From NCBI RefSeq assembly GCF_017301735.1, contig NZ_CP071090.1, positions 12,879,001 to 12,943,000 of the forward strand: DNA of 64,000 bases, in the 5' to 3' direction. The first letter of the stretch is position 1, and each line of letters opens with the position of its first letter. This stretch comes from Pyxidicoccus parkwaysis. GTDB taxonomy: Bacteria; Myxococcota; Myxococcia; Myxococcales; Myxococcaceae. Positions 8,677-18,600 of the stretch are shown piece after piece. The notes under the pieces were generated by a model that was not told the origin of the DNA, did not search any database, and worked only from the letters and a program-made list of their open reading frames with translations. Position numbers and translations under genes: made by a program.

Positions 8677-11193
8677 ATGAGCCAGGTCTCGGGAAGGTCG
8701 AGTGCAGTGGTGAGAGACGAAGTGGCCGAGCGGGAGACGGCAGGAGCAGACCACCCCGGCGCGGTCTTCGCGGGAGGCGGAGCGCTCGGAGCGCTGTGCC
8801 GTGAGAAGGACTGGGCCTCCCACCCGCTGGGCCCCGTGGCGTCCTGGCCCCAGAGCCTCAAGACGGCGGTGAGCATCGTGCTCAACTCGCGCTTCCCCAT
8901 GATTGTCCTCTGGGGGCCCGAGCTCTTCCAAATCTACAACGATGCCTACCGCCTGCTGATGGGCACCAAGCACCCCTCGGGGCTCGGCCAGGGCAACCGC
9001 GAGTGCTGGCCCGAGGTCTGGCACATCAACGAGGCCATCTACCCGCGCATCTTCGCGGGCGAGTCCCTCCTCTTCGAGGAGCGGCTGTACCCGCTCGCGC
9101 CGCACGGCCGTCCCGAGGAGTTCTACCTCACGCTCAACTACCATCCCGTCCGCGACGAGTCGGGCCGCGTCGGCGGCATCTTCGTCACCATCTTCGACGT
9201 CTCCCAGGAGGTGCGCGCCCGCCGCGAGAGAGACCGCGCGCTGGCGGAGGCGAGGGCCGAGCGCGAGCGCCTCTATGAAGTCTTCATGCAGGCGCCGGCC
9301 ATCATCTCCGTGCTGGAGGGGCCCGACCACGTCTTCACGGTGGCCAACGCGCGCTACAAGGAGCTCGTCGGCGGCCGTGACGTGGTGGGCAAGAAGCTTC
9401 GCGAGGCCCTGCCCGAGGTCGTCAACCAGGGCTTCCTGGAGCTCCTGGACGGTGTGCGCAGCAGCGGCAAGCCCTTCGTGGCCCATGACGCCCTGGTGCA
9501 GTTGGACCGCAACGGCGACGGCGTGATGGAGGATGTCTACGCGGACTTCATCTACCAGCCGCTGCGCGATGCGGCTGGAAACGTATTCGGCATCATGGCG
9601 CACGCGGTGGAGACGACGGCGCAGGTGCTGGCACGCAGGCGAATCGAAGCGCTCGCCGCCGAGCGCGCCGCCATGCTCGGCCACATCGCCGACGCGGTGC
9701 TGACGTTCGACCCGGCCGGCCACATCACCCTCCTCAACGAGACGGCGCGGCGGCTCTTCCCCGCGCTGAAGGAGGGAGCCGTCCTTCCCCCCGGGGGCGT
9801 CGGCGTGCGGCAGGAGCGGCTCGACGGCACGCCGCTCTCCCGCGAGGAGCTGCCCTCGGTGCGCGCGGCCCGGGGCGAGCGCCTCGTCAACGAGGAGTGG
9901 TTCGTGCACGCCCCCGATGGCCGCAAGCTGCGCCTGCAGGGCAGCGCCGCTCCGGTGCACGACGAGCGCGGCACCCGGCTCGGCGCGGTGCTTACCATCC
10001 GGGACATCACCCAGCAGCACCGCCTGCGCCAGCAACTGGAGACGGAGCGCAACCGCCTGACGCAGGTGTTCATGCAGACGCCCGCCGCCGTCATGGTGTG
10101 CCGCGGGCCCACGCACGTCATCCAGTCCGCCAACATGGGGTACATGGACATCACCGGCCACCGGCCCCTCGTCGGCAAGACGCTCGCGGAGGCCTTCCCC
10201 GACCTCGCGGGCCAGGGCCTCTTCGAGCTCTATGACCAGGTGCTCGCGACGAAGGAGCCCATCATCGGCAACGAGGTCCCGGTGCGGGTGGAGCGCTTCG
10301 GGCGCGTGGACGACGCGTACTTCAACTTCGTCTACCAGCCGCTCCTCGACGAGCACGGCCAGGCCTTCGGGGTGATGACCCACGCGGTGGAGGTCACCGA
10401 GATGGTGCGCTCACGCCGCCAGGCCGAGGAGCGCACCCAGGAGCTGGTCCGCCTCACCCACGCCCTGGAGCAGTCCAACCGTGAGCTGGACCAGTTCGCC
10501 TACGTCGCCTCGCACGACCTCAAGGCCCCGCTGCGCGGCATCGCCAACCTCTCCGGTTGGCTCGAGGAGGAGCTGGGCACCAGCCTCACCGCCGAGGCCC
10601 GCGAGTACATCCGCCTGCTGCACGGCCGCGTGCACCGGATGGAGGCCCTCATCAACGGCATCCTCGACTACAGCCGCGCGGGCAAGTCTCACGACCAGAT
10701 GGAGCAGGTGAACACCACCGCGCTGGTGCGCGAGGTGCTGGAGTTGCTCGCTCCCGGGCCGGAGGTGCGGGTGGAGGTGAAGCCCGGCCTCCCCACGGTG
10801 CTCGCCGAGCGCGTGAAGCTGCAGCAGGTGTTCATGAACCTGCTGGGCAACGCCATCAAGTTCACCCGCATCGCCCGGCCGGACCCGTGCATCCAGTTGG
10901 CGTGGAAGGACGCGGGGGACGCCCACGACTTCGCCATCACCGACAACGGCCCGGGCATCGCGCCGGAGTATCACGAGCGCATCTGGGGCATGTTCCAGAC
11001 GCTGGAGAGCCGCGACACCATCGAGGGCACCGGCATCGGCCTGTCGGTGGTGAAGAAGATTGTCGAGATGCACGGCGGCCGCGTGTCCGTGGAGTCCGCC
11101 CCGGGCGCCGGGGCCACCTTCCACGTCCTGTGGCCCAAGCGCCCCATGGAGCCGGGGCCTACGGCATCTCCACCAGCGTCCAGTACTTGTTGA
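8677..11193 (+). CDS. Multi-PAS sensor histidine kinase
   Basis: 838 residues from the ATG at 8677; earlier in-frame starts (8581, 8638) give an unnatural N-terminus. An N-terminal PAS-like sensor (residues about 30-200; FPMIVLWGPELFQIYNDAY) is followed by three further PAS modules separated by short coiled coils (each starting with a phrase like VFMQAPAIISVLEG or VFMQTPAAVMVCRG). The kinase core follows: the DHp helix with phospho-acceptor His613 in ASHDLKAPLR, N-box near FMNLLGNAIKFT, and G-boxes DNGPGI and GTGIGLSVV. The ASHDLKAPL type of DHp is that of cyanobacterial-phytochrome-like kinases that phosphorylate small Rcp1-type receivers, and such a receiver is encoded directly opposite its 3' end. 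No transmembrane segment, so probably cytoplasmic. Confidence 0.92.
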   Translation: MSQVSGRSSAVVRDEVAERETAGADHPGAVFAGGGALGALCREKDWASHPLGPVASWPQSLKTAVSIVLNSRFPMIVLWGPELFQIYNDAYRLLMGTKHPSGLGQGNRECWPEVWHINEAIYPRIFAGESLLFEERLYPLAPHGRPEEFYLTLNYHPVRDESGRVGGIFVTIFDVSQEVRARRERDRALAEARAERERLYEVFMQAPAIISVLEGPDHVFTVANARYKELVGGRDVVGKKLREALPEVVNQGFLELLDGVRSSGKPFVAHDALVQLDRNGDGVMEDVYADFIYQPLRDAAGNVFGIMAHAVETTAQVLARRRIEALAAERAAMLGHIADAVLTFDPAGHITLLNETARRLFPALKEGAVLPPGGVGVRQERLDGTPLSREELPSVRAARGERLVNEEWFVHAPDGRKLRLQGSAAPVHDERGTRLGAVLTIRDITQQHRLRQQLETERNRLTQVFMQTPAAVMVCRGPTHVIQSANMGYMDITGHRPLVGKTLAEAFPDLAGQGLFELYDQVLATKEPIIGNEVPVRVERFGRVDDAYFNFVYQPLLDEHGQAFGVMTHAVEVTEMVRSRRQAEERTQELVRLTHALEQSNRELDQFAYVASHDLKAPLRGIANLSGWLEEELGTSLTAEAREYIRLLHGRVHRMEALINGILDYSRAGKSHDQMEQVNTTALVREVLELLAPGPEVRVEVKPGLPTVLAERVKLQQVFMNLLGNAIKFTRIARPDPCIQLAWKDAGDAHDFAITDNGPGIAPEYHERIWGMFQTLESRDTIEGTGIGLSVVKKIVEMHGGRVSVESAPGAGATFHVLWPKRPMEPGPTASPPASSTC

Positions 11194-11578
11194 GGGTGGC
11201 CATCACCTCCACGAAGTTGACGAAGGTGACGGGCTTGAGCAGGTACCCGGCGACGTTGAGCTTGTAGGCCTCCACCTTGTCGCGCTCGTTGGCGGAGGTG
11301 GTGAGCACCACCACCGAGGTGGAGCTCAGCTCCGGGTCCGCGCGCACGGCGCGCAGGAACTCGATGCCGTTCATCTTCGGGAGGTTGAGGTCCAGCAGCA
11401 CCAGCCGCCGGCCCTCGGGCACCTTCCCGTTGCGCAGCATCTCCAGGCCCTCGACGCCGTTGCCCGCGACATACAGGGGATTGGCGATGTGGTTCTTCTG
11501 GAAGGCGCGGCGGACGTTCATCACGTCCACCTCGTCGTCTTCGATGAGCAGGATGTGCAGTGTCTTGTCAGCGGACAT
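11159..11578 (-). CDS. Single-domain response regulator (Rcp1-like)
   Basis: 139 residues forming one receiver domain and nothing else. The acidic pocket is E13/D14/D15, the phosphorylated Asp is D63 (LLDLNLP), the conserved Thr lies in VVVLTTSA and the Lys in YLLKP. It has no output domain, so it should act by protein contact or as a phosphotransfer intermediate. Its 3' end overlaps the 3' end of the histidine kinase at 8677-11193 by 35 bp on the opposite strand, so the two mRNAs are complementary at their ends. It is divergent from the kinase at 11776, sharing a 197-bp promoter region. Confidence 0.93.
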   Translation of the reverse strand: MSADKTLHILLIEDDEVDVMNVRRAFQKNHIANPLYVAGNGVEGLEMLRNGKVPEGRRLVLLDLNLPKMNGIEFLRAVRADPELSSTSVVVLTTSANERDKVEAYKLNVAGYLLKPVTFVNFVEVMATLNKYWTLVEMP

Positions 11579-11775
11579 TCAAAAGCCCTACCACCATCGT
11601 GCGCGTGTTGCCTGATTTCATTCCTACTCATTCCTCAACGCTCTCAAGTGGACAGACGGGTCCTTTCCCGCCTGCTCGCGTGGGTCTTGGCTTGAGCTTC
11701 GTCTCGCCCTGACGGTATGGGCTTGGGTGTCTCGTGTCCCAGGCCCGGCCAGCCTGCTCTTCCTGATGCCCCACC

Positions 11776-12933
11776 ATGGATGACACATCCCAGAAGAAGG
11801 CACAGCGTGTCGCGGGGCCAGACGCCGGGGAGGACCCGGGCGAGGCGCGCTTCCAGGCCCTGGCGGAGGCCACCGGCGAGCTCACCTGGCTGGCGGGTCC
11901 GGAAGGTCAATTCCAGACACTTCCGCCCGCGTGGTGTGCCTTCACCGGCCAATCCGACACAGACCTCCCGCACGACGGGTGGCTGGGCCCCGTACACCCC
12001 GAGGACCGCGAGCCCGCGCGGCGGCGCTGGCAGGAGGCGCTGGCCACCGGCAGCCGCTTCCTCGCGACGCTCCGGCTGCGCCGTCGTGACGGCACGTACC
12101 GCGACATGCGGGTGCGCGCGGTGCCGGTGCGCGGCGCGGACGGCGACATCCGCGAGTGGGTGGGCGTGCATACCGACATCACCGACCTGCGCGAATCGGA
12201 GGCCGAGCGCGCCCGGCTCGCGCTCGCGCTGGAGCGGACGCACGCCGAGCTGGACCAGTTCGCCTACGTGGCCAGCCACGACTTGAAGGCCCCGCTGCGC
12301 GCCATCTCCAACCTGTCGCAGTGGCTGGAGGAGGACCTGGGGCCGTCGCTCGGCGAGGGCCCCCTCCGGCAGCTGGAGCTGCTGCGCGGGCGCGTGCGCC
12401 GGCTGGAGGCGCTCATCGACGGCATCCTCGACTACAGTCGCGCGGGCCGCGTGCGCCATGCACTGACGCGGGTGGATGTGACGGGGCTCCTGGACGAGGC
12501 CTGGGCGCAGCTCTCCGCGCCGCCGTCCGCGCGGCTGGAGGTGGGCCCGGGAATGCCCGTGCTCCTCACCGAGCGCCCCGCGCTGCTGCACGTCTTCCGC
12601 CACCTGCTGGGCAACGCCGTGAGGCACGCGCGCCGCGAGGACGTCCTCGTGCGCGTGGGCGTGAGCGGGGACGCGGCGGAGTACACCTTCCGCGTGGAGG
12701 ACAACGGCCAGGGCATCCCCGCCCGCTTCCACGACATCATCTGGGGCGTCTTCCAGACGCTGGAGGCGCGGGACAAGGTGGAGGGCACCGGCATCGGCCT
12801 GTCCGTGGTGCGCAGGCTCGTGGAGGCCCGTGGCGGCCGCGCGTGGGTGGAGTCCACCGGGGGCGCGGGGGCGACGTTCCTCTTCACCTGGCGCGAATCG
12901 CACGAGGAGGGCGGGTTTGCCCATACGTCATGA
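11776..12933 (+). CDS. PAS sensor histidine kinase
   Basis: 385 residues: one PAS domain (residues about 30-145, with the PAC-like ending GDIREWVGVHTDITDLRE), a DHp helix with His168 in ASHDLKAPLR, and a HATPase domain (LLGNAVRHA, DNGQGIPARFHD, GTGIGLSVV). Its kinase core is closely related to that of the first kinase, suggesting duplication, and it likely talks to the same receiver class. No membrane segment. It starts at ATG 11776. The following hybrid kinase begins 31 bp after its stop, so the two are likely co-transcribed. Confidence 0.92.
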   Translation: MDDTSQKKAQRVAGPDAGEDPGEARFQALAEATGELTWLAGPEGQFQTLPPAWCAFTGQSDTDLPHDGWLGPVHPEDREPARRRWQEALATGSRFLATLRLRRRDGTYRDMRVRAVPVRGADGDIREWVGVHTDITDLRESEAERARLALALERTHAELDQFAYVASHDLKAPLRAISNLSQWLEEDLGPSLGEGPLRQLELLRGRVRRLEALIDGILDYSRAGRVRHALTRVDVTGLLDEAWAQLSAPPSARLEVGPGMPVLLTERPALLHVFRHLLGNAVRHARREDVLVRVGVSGDAAEYTFRVEDNGQGIPARFHDIIWGVFQTLEARDKVEGTGIGLSVVRRLVEARGGRAWVESTGGAGATFLFTWRESHEEGGFAHTS

Positions 12934-12964
12934 GCCCTCGCGTGGCCCCGCGCAGCCCGACTCC

Positions 12965-15424
12965 ATGAACGAGAGCCTCCGCATCCTCCTGGTCGACGAT
13001 GACGACGTCGACCGGATGGGCATCCAGCGCGTGCTGCGCGCCAGCGGACTCTCCGCGGAGGTCTTCGAGGTCTCCGGTGGAGCCGAGGCCCTGGCACTGC
13101 TCCGGGAGCAGGCCTTCGACGTGGTCCTGCTCGACTTCCGCATGCCCGGCTTCGACGGGCTCTGGGTGCTGCGCGAGGCCGCGAAGCTGGGGCTGGGCAC
13201 GCCCATCGTCATGCTGACCGGCCAGGGGGACGAGCACACGGCCGTCGAGCTGATGAAGGCGGGCGCCGTCGACTACATCCCCAAGGCGAAGCTCGCTCCG
13301 GACGCATTGGAGCAGCGGCTGCGGCAGGTGCTGCGGCTGCACCTGGCGCAGCAGCAGCAGCGCACCCTCTCTGAGGCCCTGCCGCTGCTGGTGTGGTCCG
13401 CCCGGCCCGACGGCACGTGCGACTACGTCAACCGGCGCTGGCAGGAGTCCAGCGGGCTGACGCGCGAGGAGAGCACCGGGCGGGGATGGGCCGCCATCTG
13501 CCACCCGGAGGACCAGGCGCAGGGCCTGGCGCGGTGGGAGGCGTCGCTGAAGAGCGGTGAGCCCTTCGAGAACTCCTGCCGCCTGCGGCGCGCCGCGGAC
13601 GGCGCGTGGCGCTGGCACCTCATCCGTGCCCTGCCGCTGCGCAGCGCGCAGGGCGGCATCATCCAGTGGCTCGGCACCTGCACGGACATCGACGACCAGA
13701 AGCGCGCCACCGAGGCACTGAGCTTCCTGGCGGAGGCCAACACCCAGCTCACGGCCTCGCTGGATTTGGCCGCCACGCTGGAGCGGCTCGCGGCGCTCGT
13801 CGTGCCCCGGCTGGGCGAGTGGTGCGCCATCTACCTCGTCGAGGAGGACGGGCGCATGCCGGCGCCGGTGCGGGTGGCCCACGCGGACCCGTCCCGCACG
13901 CCGCTGGTGCAGGAGCTCCACCGCCGCTACCCGCTGCCCGCTGACTTCCCCTTCAGCTACCCCCGCGTGCTGCGCACGGGCGAGCCGGAGCTGATGGCGG
14001 AGCTGACCGAGGCGCAGGTGCGCCAGGGGCTGGGCGCGCGAGAGCCGCTGGGGCCGCTGGAGTGCCTGAGGCCCAGCTCGTGGATGATTGTCCCCCTGCG
14101 CGCCCAGCACCGCGTCTTCGGCGCGCTGCGGGTGTGCGGCGGCCCGGGCCGGAGCTACACGCAGCGGGACCTGGAGCTGGTCCAGGAGCTCGCGCGCCGG
14201 GCGGAGGCCGCGCTCGACAACGCGCGGCTGTTCGAGGTGGCGAAGGCGGAGCACCAGCGCGCCGAGCAGGCCAACCGTGCCAAGGACGAGTTCCTCGCCA
14301 CACTGTCGCACGAGCTGCGCACGCCGCTGACGGCCATCCTCGGCTGGACGCGGATGCTGCGCTCGGGGCACCTGACGCCGGAGAAGCAGGCGCGGGCGCT
14401 GGAGACGGTGGAGCGCAACGCGCAGGTGCAGACGCAGCTCATCGAGGACCTGCTGGACGTCTCGCGCATCATCGCCGGCAAGCTGCGGCTGGAGATGCGG
14501 TCGGTGGTCCCCATCGCCGTGGTGGAGGCCGCGCTGGACTCGGTGCGTCCCACGGCCGAGGCCAAGGGCGTGCAGCTCCACGCCGAGCTGGAGCCGATAC
14601 AGGACGCCCTCAGCGGCGACGCTGCCCGGCTCCAGCAGGTGGTGTGGAACCTGCTGAGCAACGCCATCAAGTTCACCCCGAAGGGGGGCAGCGTCACCGC
14701 CCGGCTGCGGCGCGCGGACGGCGGCGTCGTCATCGAGGTGGAGGACAACGGCCAGGGCATTCCCCCGGACTTCCTTCCGCACGTGTTCGAGCGCTTCCGC
14801 CAGTTCGAGGGCGGGCTGGTGCGAAAGCACGGGGGCCTGGGGCTGGGGCTCGCCATCGTCCGCCACCTCACCGAGCTGCATGGGGGCACCGTCGAGGCGC
14901 ACAGCGAGGGTGAGGGGCGCGGCGCGCGCTTCACCGTGACGCTGCCCATGCTCTCCGGGCGCGCCGGTGCGGACCCGGCGCGGGCGGCACCGGCGAACGC
15001 CCGCGAGGAGACGTCCTTCACCGTGAGGCCGGAGCTCCAAGGGCTGCGGGCGCTGGTGGTGGACGACGCGCAGGACACCCGGGAGTTCGTGGCCGCGGCG
15101 CTGGAGTCCTGCGGCGCGCACGTCGTCACGGCCGCCCACGCCGCCGAGGGCATGGACCGGCTCGTGGCCGTGCGCCCCGACGTCATCATCTCCGACCTGG
15201 GCATGCCGGGAGAGGATGGCTACTCCTTCATCCGGCGGCTGCGCATGCTTCCACCCGAGGCGGGAGGACACACGCCCGCCATCGCGCTGACGGCCTTCAC
15301 GCACATGGACGACCGGGCCCGCGCGCTGCTCGCGGGCTTCCAAGTCCACCTGCCCAAGCCCGTAGAGCCCGCCGAGCTCGCCCGGGTGCTGGCCACGCTC
15401 ACCGGGCGCAGACCTCCGGACTGA
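12965..15424 (+). CDS. Hybrid histidine kinase: REC-PAS-GAF-HisKA-HATPase-REC
   Basis: 819 residues from the ATG at 12965. Domains in order: receiver with D57 (LLDFRMPG) and switch Lys in YIPKAKL; PAS (about 145-255; WSARPDGTCDYVNRRW); GAF (about 270-420; GEWCAIYLVEEDGR); DHp with His449 in LSHELRTPLTAI; HATPase (NLLSNAIKFT, DNGQGIPPDF, GLGLGLAIV); and a second receiver with D744 (IISDLGMPG). The two receivers, one at each end, indicate a phosphorelay with input from another kinase, plausibly the one encoded just upstream. No transmembrane segments. No effector domain is present, so output must go through another protein. Confidence 0.93.
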   Translation: MNESLRILLVDDDDVDRMGIQRVLRASGLSAEVFEVSGGAEALALLREQAFDVVLLDFRMPGFDGLWVLREAAKLGLGTPIVMLTGQGDEHTAVELMKAGAVDYIPKAKLAPDALEQRLRQVLRLHLAQQQQRTLSEALPLLVWSARPDGTCDYVNRRWQESSGLTREESTGRGWAAICHPEDQAQGLARWEASLKSGEPFENSCRLRRAADGAWRWHLIRALPLRSAQGGIIQWLGTCTDIDDQKRATEALSFLAEANTQLTASLDLAATLERLAALVVPRLGEWCAIYLVEEDGRMPAPVRVAHADPSRTPLVQELHRRYPLPADFPFSYPRVLRTGEPELMAELTEAQVRQGLGAREPLGPLECLRPSSWMIVPLRAQHRVFGALRVCGGPGRSYTQRDLELVQELARRAEAALDNARLFEVAKAEHQRAEQANRAKDEFLATLSHELRTPLTAILGWTRMLRSGHLTPEKQARALETVERNAQVQTQLIEDLLDVSRIIAGKLRLEMRSVVPIAVVEAALDSVRPTAEAKGVQLHAELEPIQDALSGDAARLQQVVWNLLSNAIKFTPKGGSVTARLRRADGGVVIEVEDNGQGIPPDFLPHVFERFRQFEGGLVRKHGGLGLGLAIVRHLTELHGGTVEAHSEGEGRGARFTVTLPMLSGRAGADPARAAPANAREETSFTVRPELQGLRALVVDDAQDTREFVAAALESCGAHVVTAAHAAEGMDRLVAVRPDVIISDLGMPGEDGYSFIRRLRMLPPEAGGHTPAIALTAFTHMDDRARALLAGFQVHLPKPVEPAELARVLATLTGRRPPD

Positions 15425-15503
15425 CTCCATACCCGGGGCGACTTCCTGCACCCGTCGCGTGCTCAACCGCGCCGGGCCCCGTTTGTCACGAACCCGCGAC
15501 AGT

Positions 15504-15525
15504 CACCGCGAGTGCGTTCGCGGTG
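15504..15525. terminator. Inverted repeat between the hybrid kinase and the 1141-residue protein
   Basis: CACCGCGA (15504-15511) pairs with TCGCGGTG (15518-15525) around a 6-base loop, 80 bp after the kinase stop codon and 98 bp before the next start. It may be a terminator or an operator; the sequence does not decide. Confidence 0.4.
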
Positions 15526-15622
15526 TCCTTCCCGTTGCGACGGGTGCGCACAACTCCGCTGTCTCCTGCCGGATAATGCAGGTGCGAGCAGTTCGCGCGG
15601 CAGTCAGAGGGGGCCGCATTCC

Positions 15623-18600
15623 ATGCGCGTTGATGGTTCTTCACGTTCTTCCCAGACGCAGTCTTCCCAGGGCGCCGAGTCGTCGCGCCCCAATGAGCCC
15701 GCCGAGCGGAACGCCTCCCCGGAGGAGGCGAGGAATCCCCCGGGCCACGACTCCGCCTCCGGCTTCGACGAGGGCTCGCGGAACCGGATGGAGCCTCCTC
15801 CTCCGCCGCCTCCGCCGCCACCTCCTCCGGAGCCGCCGCCCGAGCCCCGGAAGGTCCCCCAGAAGGACCTGAAGCGCGGCGACAGCGGGCCCGAGGTGGA
15901 GCAACTCCAGCAGTCGCTGGTGGAGCTGGGCTACCTCACCGAGCAGCAGGTGGCCACGGGCCCGGGCGAGTTCGGCCCGAGGACGGAGGCCGCCCTCCAG
16001 CGCTTCCAGGAGGAGCACGGCCTCACCGCCAACGGCGGGTACGCCGCGGACACGCGCGAGGCGCTGGCCAGCGCCCTGGCCTCCGCGCCCGCGAGGGGCC
16101 CGCGTGCGACGGGCGGCGACATCTCCGCGGAGGCGGCGTTCATCACCCAGTTCACCACGCGGTACAACCCCACCGGCCCCAACGGCAGCACCAACTGCGG
16201 CCCCGCCAGCCTCGCCATGACGCTGGCGTACACGGGCCACATGCCTCCGGGCCTCTCGAAGGAGCAGCAGGTGGACTACTCGCGCGCGCTGATGAGCCCG
16301 CGCCGCGCGTCGGAGTTCACGTACACGCAGGCGTCGGACGGCACGCGCGTGCCGCTGCTGGACAGGGACCACGAGCTGACCGGCGGCTCCATGATTTCGG
16401 ACGGCATCCAGGCCGCGGGCCTCACCTCGCGCTACGGCCAGGGCTGGGACGCGCTGGACCGGCAGCTCGACGCGGGCAACCCCGTCATCGCCCACGGCTA
16501 CACCAACGCCAACTGGCGCTCGCAGTTCCCCCAGCGCATGGGCTCCGGTGACATCGGCCACCTCAACGCCATCCTCGGCAGGACGGCGGAGGGCAAGTAC
16601 GTGGTGGCGGACCCGCTGCACACCGGCGGCCCGGTGGAGATGACGCGCCAGCAGCTCAGCGTCTTCTTCTCACCCACCGGAGGCCAGCCCTCCTTCAACG
16701 CGCTGGAGGGCGCCAGCGCCAACCGGGGCATCGCGGGCGCGGCGGCGGGCCTCGCCGCGGGGGCCGCCGCCGTCGTCGGCGCCGCCGTGGGCGCCACGGC
16801 CGCGCAGTTGGTGAACCAGGCCGTCGCCGCGCTGAAGCCGCCGCCGCCCGAGACGAAGGCCTTCGCGGGCACGTCGGACGCCGGGGCCGCCCACGCCACC
16901 CAATCCACCACGGGCGCCGGGGACGTCCAGGCGCGGGCCCAGGCGGACGCGAAGGCGCTCGAGCAGACGCTGAAGACCAGCCTGAAGGACGCCGCGAAGC
17001 AGTTCGAGGACGCGCTCAACCGCGACCCGGACCCGGCCTACCAGGAGGCCTTCGTCCGCGCCGCGGAGCCCTCCCTGGCGAAGATGGGCGCGCTCTACAA
17101 CGGCCTGTCGCCGGAGACCGAGCGCTACCTGAACCCGCCGCCGCCCTACGTGAAGCCCAGCCTGTCCAACCCGGCGGTGCTGTCCAAGGCCGGGGGCATC
17201 GAGAGCGCCGCCAAGCACGAGGCCTACTACAGCCTGGCGCGCGTCGCGGACCGGCTGAAGGACCCGGCCGCGGGGCTGGTGGGCTCCTTCTTCGCGCGCG
17301 ACATGCGCCCCGGCGTCGCCTCCACGGGGGCGCTGACCAGCGCGGTGCGGGCCTCCATCGAGGGCGGCCTCGGCTCGCGGCTGGCGTTCGACGTCGAGCG
17401 CCGCCTGGCCGCGCCCCGCATCGGCCCTCAGGGGATGTCGGGGCCCAACTTCAGCGCGGACCTCCAGGCGCTCCACGAGACGATGTGGCGCTCCATCGAC
17501 AAGCTGCGCGCGGACTTCAACTCCGCCGCGGAGAAGGCGGGGGCGCACCAGAAGAAGCTCACCGAGCTGCTCTCCGTGCCGTCGAAGGTCCTCTCCAAGG
17601 AGCAGCGGGACGCCGCCGTCCAGGCGTTCATGAAGACGGACAACCGGGAGGCGGAAATCGCCGACTTCGAGCGGCTCAGCCGGCTGCTCTCGAAGGCGGC
17701 GCCGGGGGGCATGCCGGCCGTTGGCGATGCGCGCGCCACGGAGCTGGCCCGCTCGATTCCGCGCCTCGCCGACACGCAGGCCGGTGCGGAGTGGCTGGCC
17801 TCGCAGCTCGAGGCCAAGGGCGAGGGCAAGCCCGTCTTCTTCGACGTGGCCTCCAAGCTGAAGGACGGCAAGGACTTCGACGAGAAGCTCGCCGTCGCGC
17901 TGGTGAAGGGCGCGGGCATGGCGGCCATCAGCTCCGCCTCCGCGAAGGACTTGCAGAAGGCCAACAAGGTCTTCGAGGGCCTGGCGCAGTACTCCGGTGT
18001 CTTCGGGATGAACCGCGAGGACATGCGCACGTACCTCACCGTCCTGCGCGGCATCAAGCCGCGGATGCCGGACGCGCAGGTCGAGAAGAAGGCGAGGGCG
18101 CTCAATAACCTGCTGGCGGAGCAGGGCACGGGGTTGCCCGGCAACCCGGACTCCATCCCCGGTCAGGCGCTCCGCGGCCTGGGGCTCGCCGTCGTCACGT
18201 CGGCGTTCATCGGTGACGCGGCGGACTGGGACAAGGCGGACCTGGCCGCGAAGCTCAAAATCATCGGCGACGGGGTGAGCGCGGGCGGTGACGCGGCGGC
18301 CTTCACCACGGACATCCTGGCGAAGGGCGCCACGGCGGCGAAGGTGTTCACCAAGGTGTCCGCGGTGGGCGCCATCATCGGTGCGGCCGGAGACGGGCTC
18401 CAGGGGCTGCAGGCGCTCCAGGAGGGCAAGTACTTCCGGGCCACCTCCTCGGTCATGCAGTCAGCGGGAGGCCTCGTCCTGGGCCTGTCTGGCGTCTTCG
18501 GCTTCGGGCCGGGCACGCAGATTGTCGGCGCGGCGCTGTTCGTGGGCGGGCTCGTCCTGAAGTTCCTGGACCCGGACCAGCTCATCGTGCGCGGCGAGCA

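Noticed and set aside
8581-8677. Upstream in-frame start codons for the first histidine kinase
   Set aside because: They add an Arg/Ser/Pro-rich tail with no ribosome binding site; ATG 8677 is the better start.
12884-15466. 860-codon open frame antisense to the hybrid kinase
   Set aside because: Arg/Gly/Leu/His-rich composition and no family pattern; it mirrors the third-position GC of the real kinase gene.
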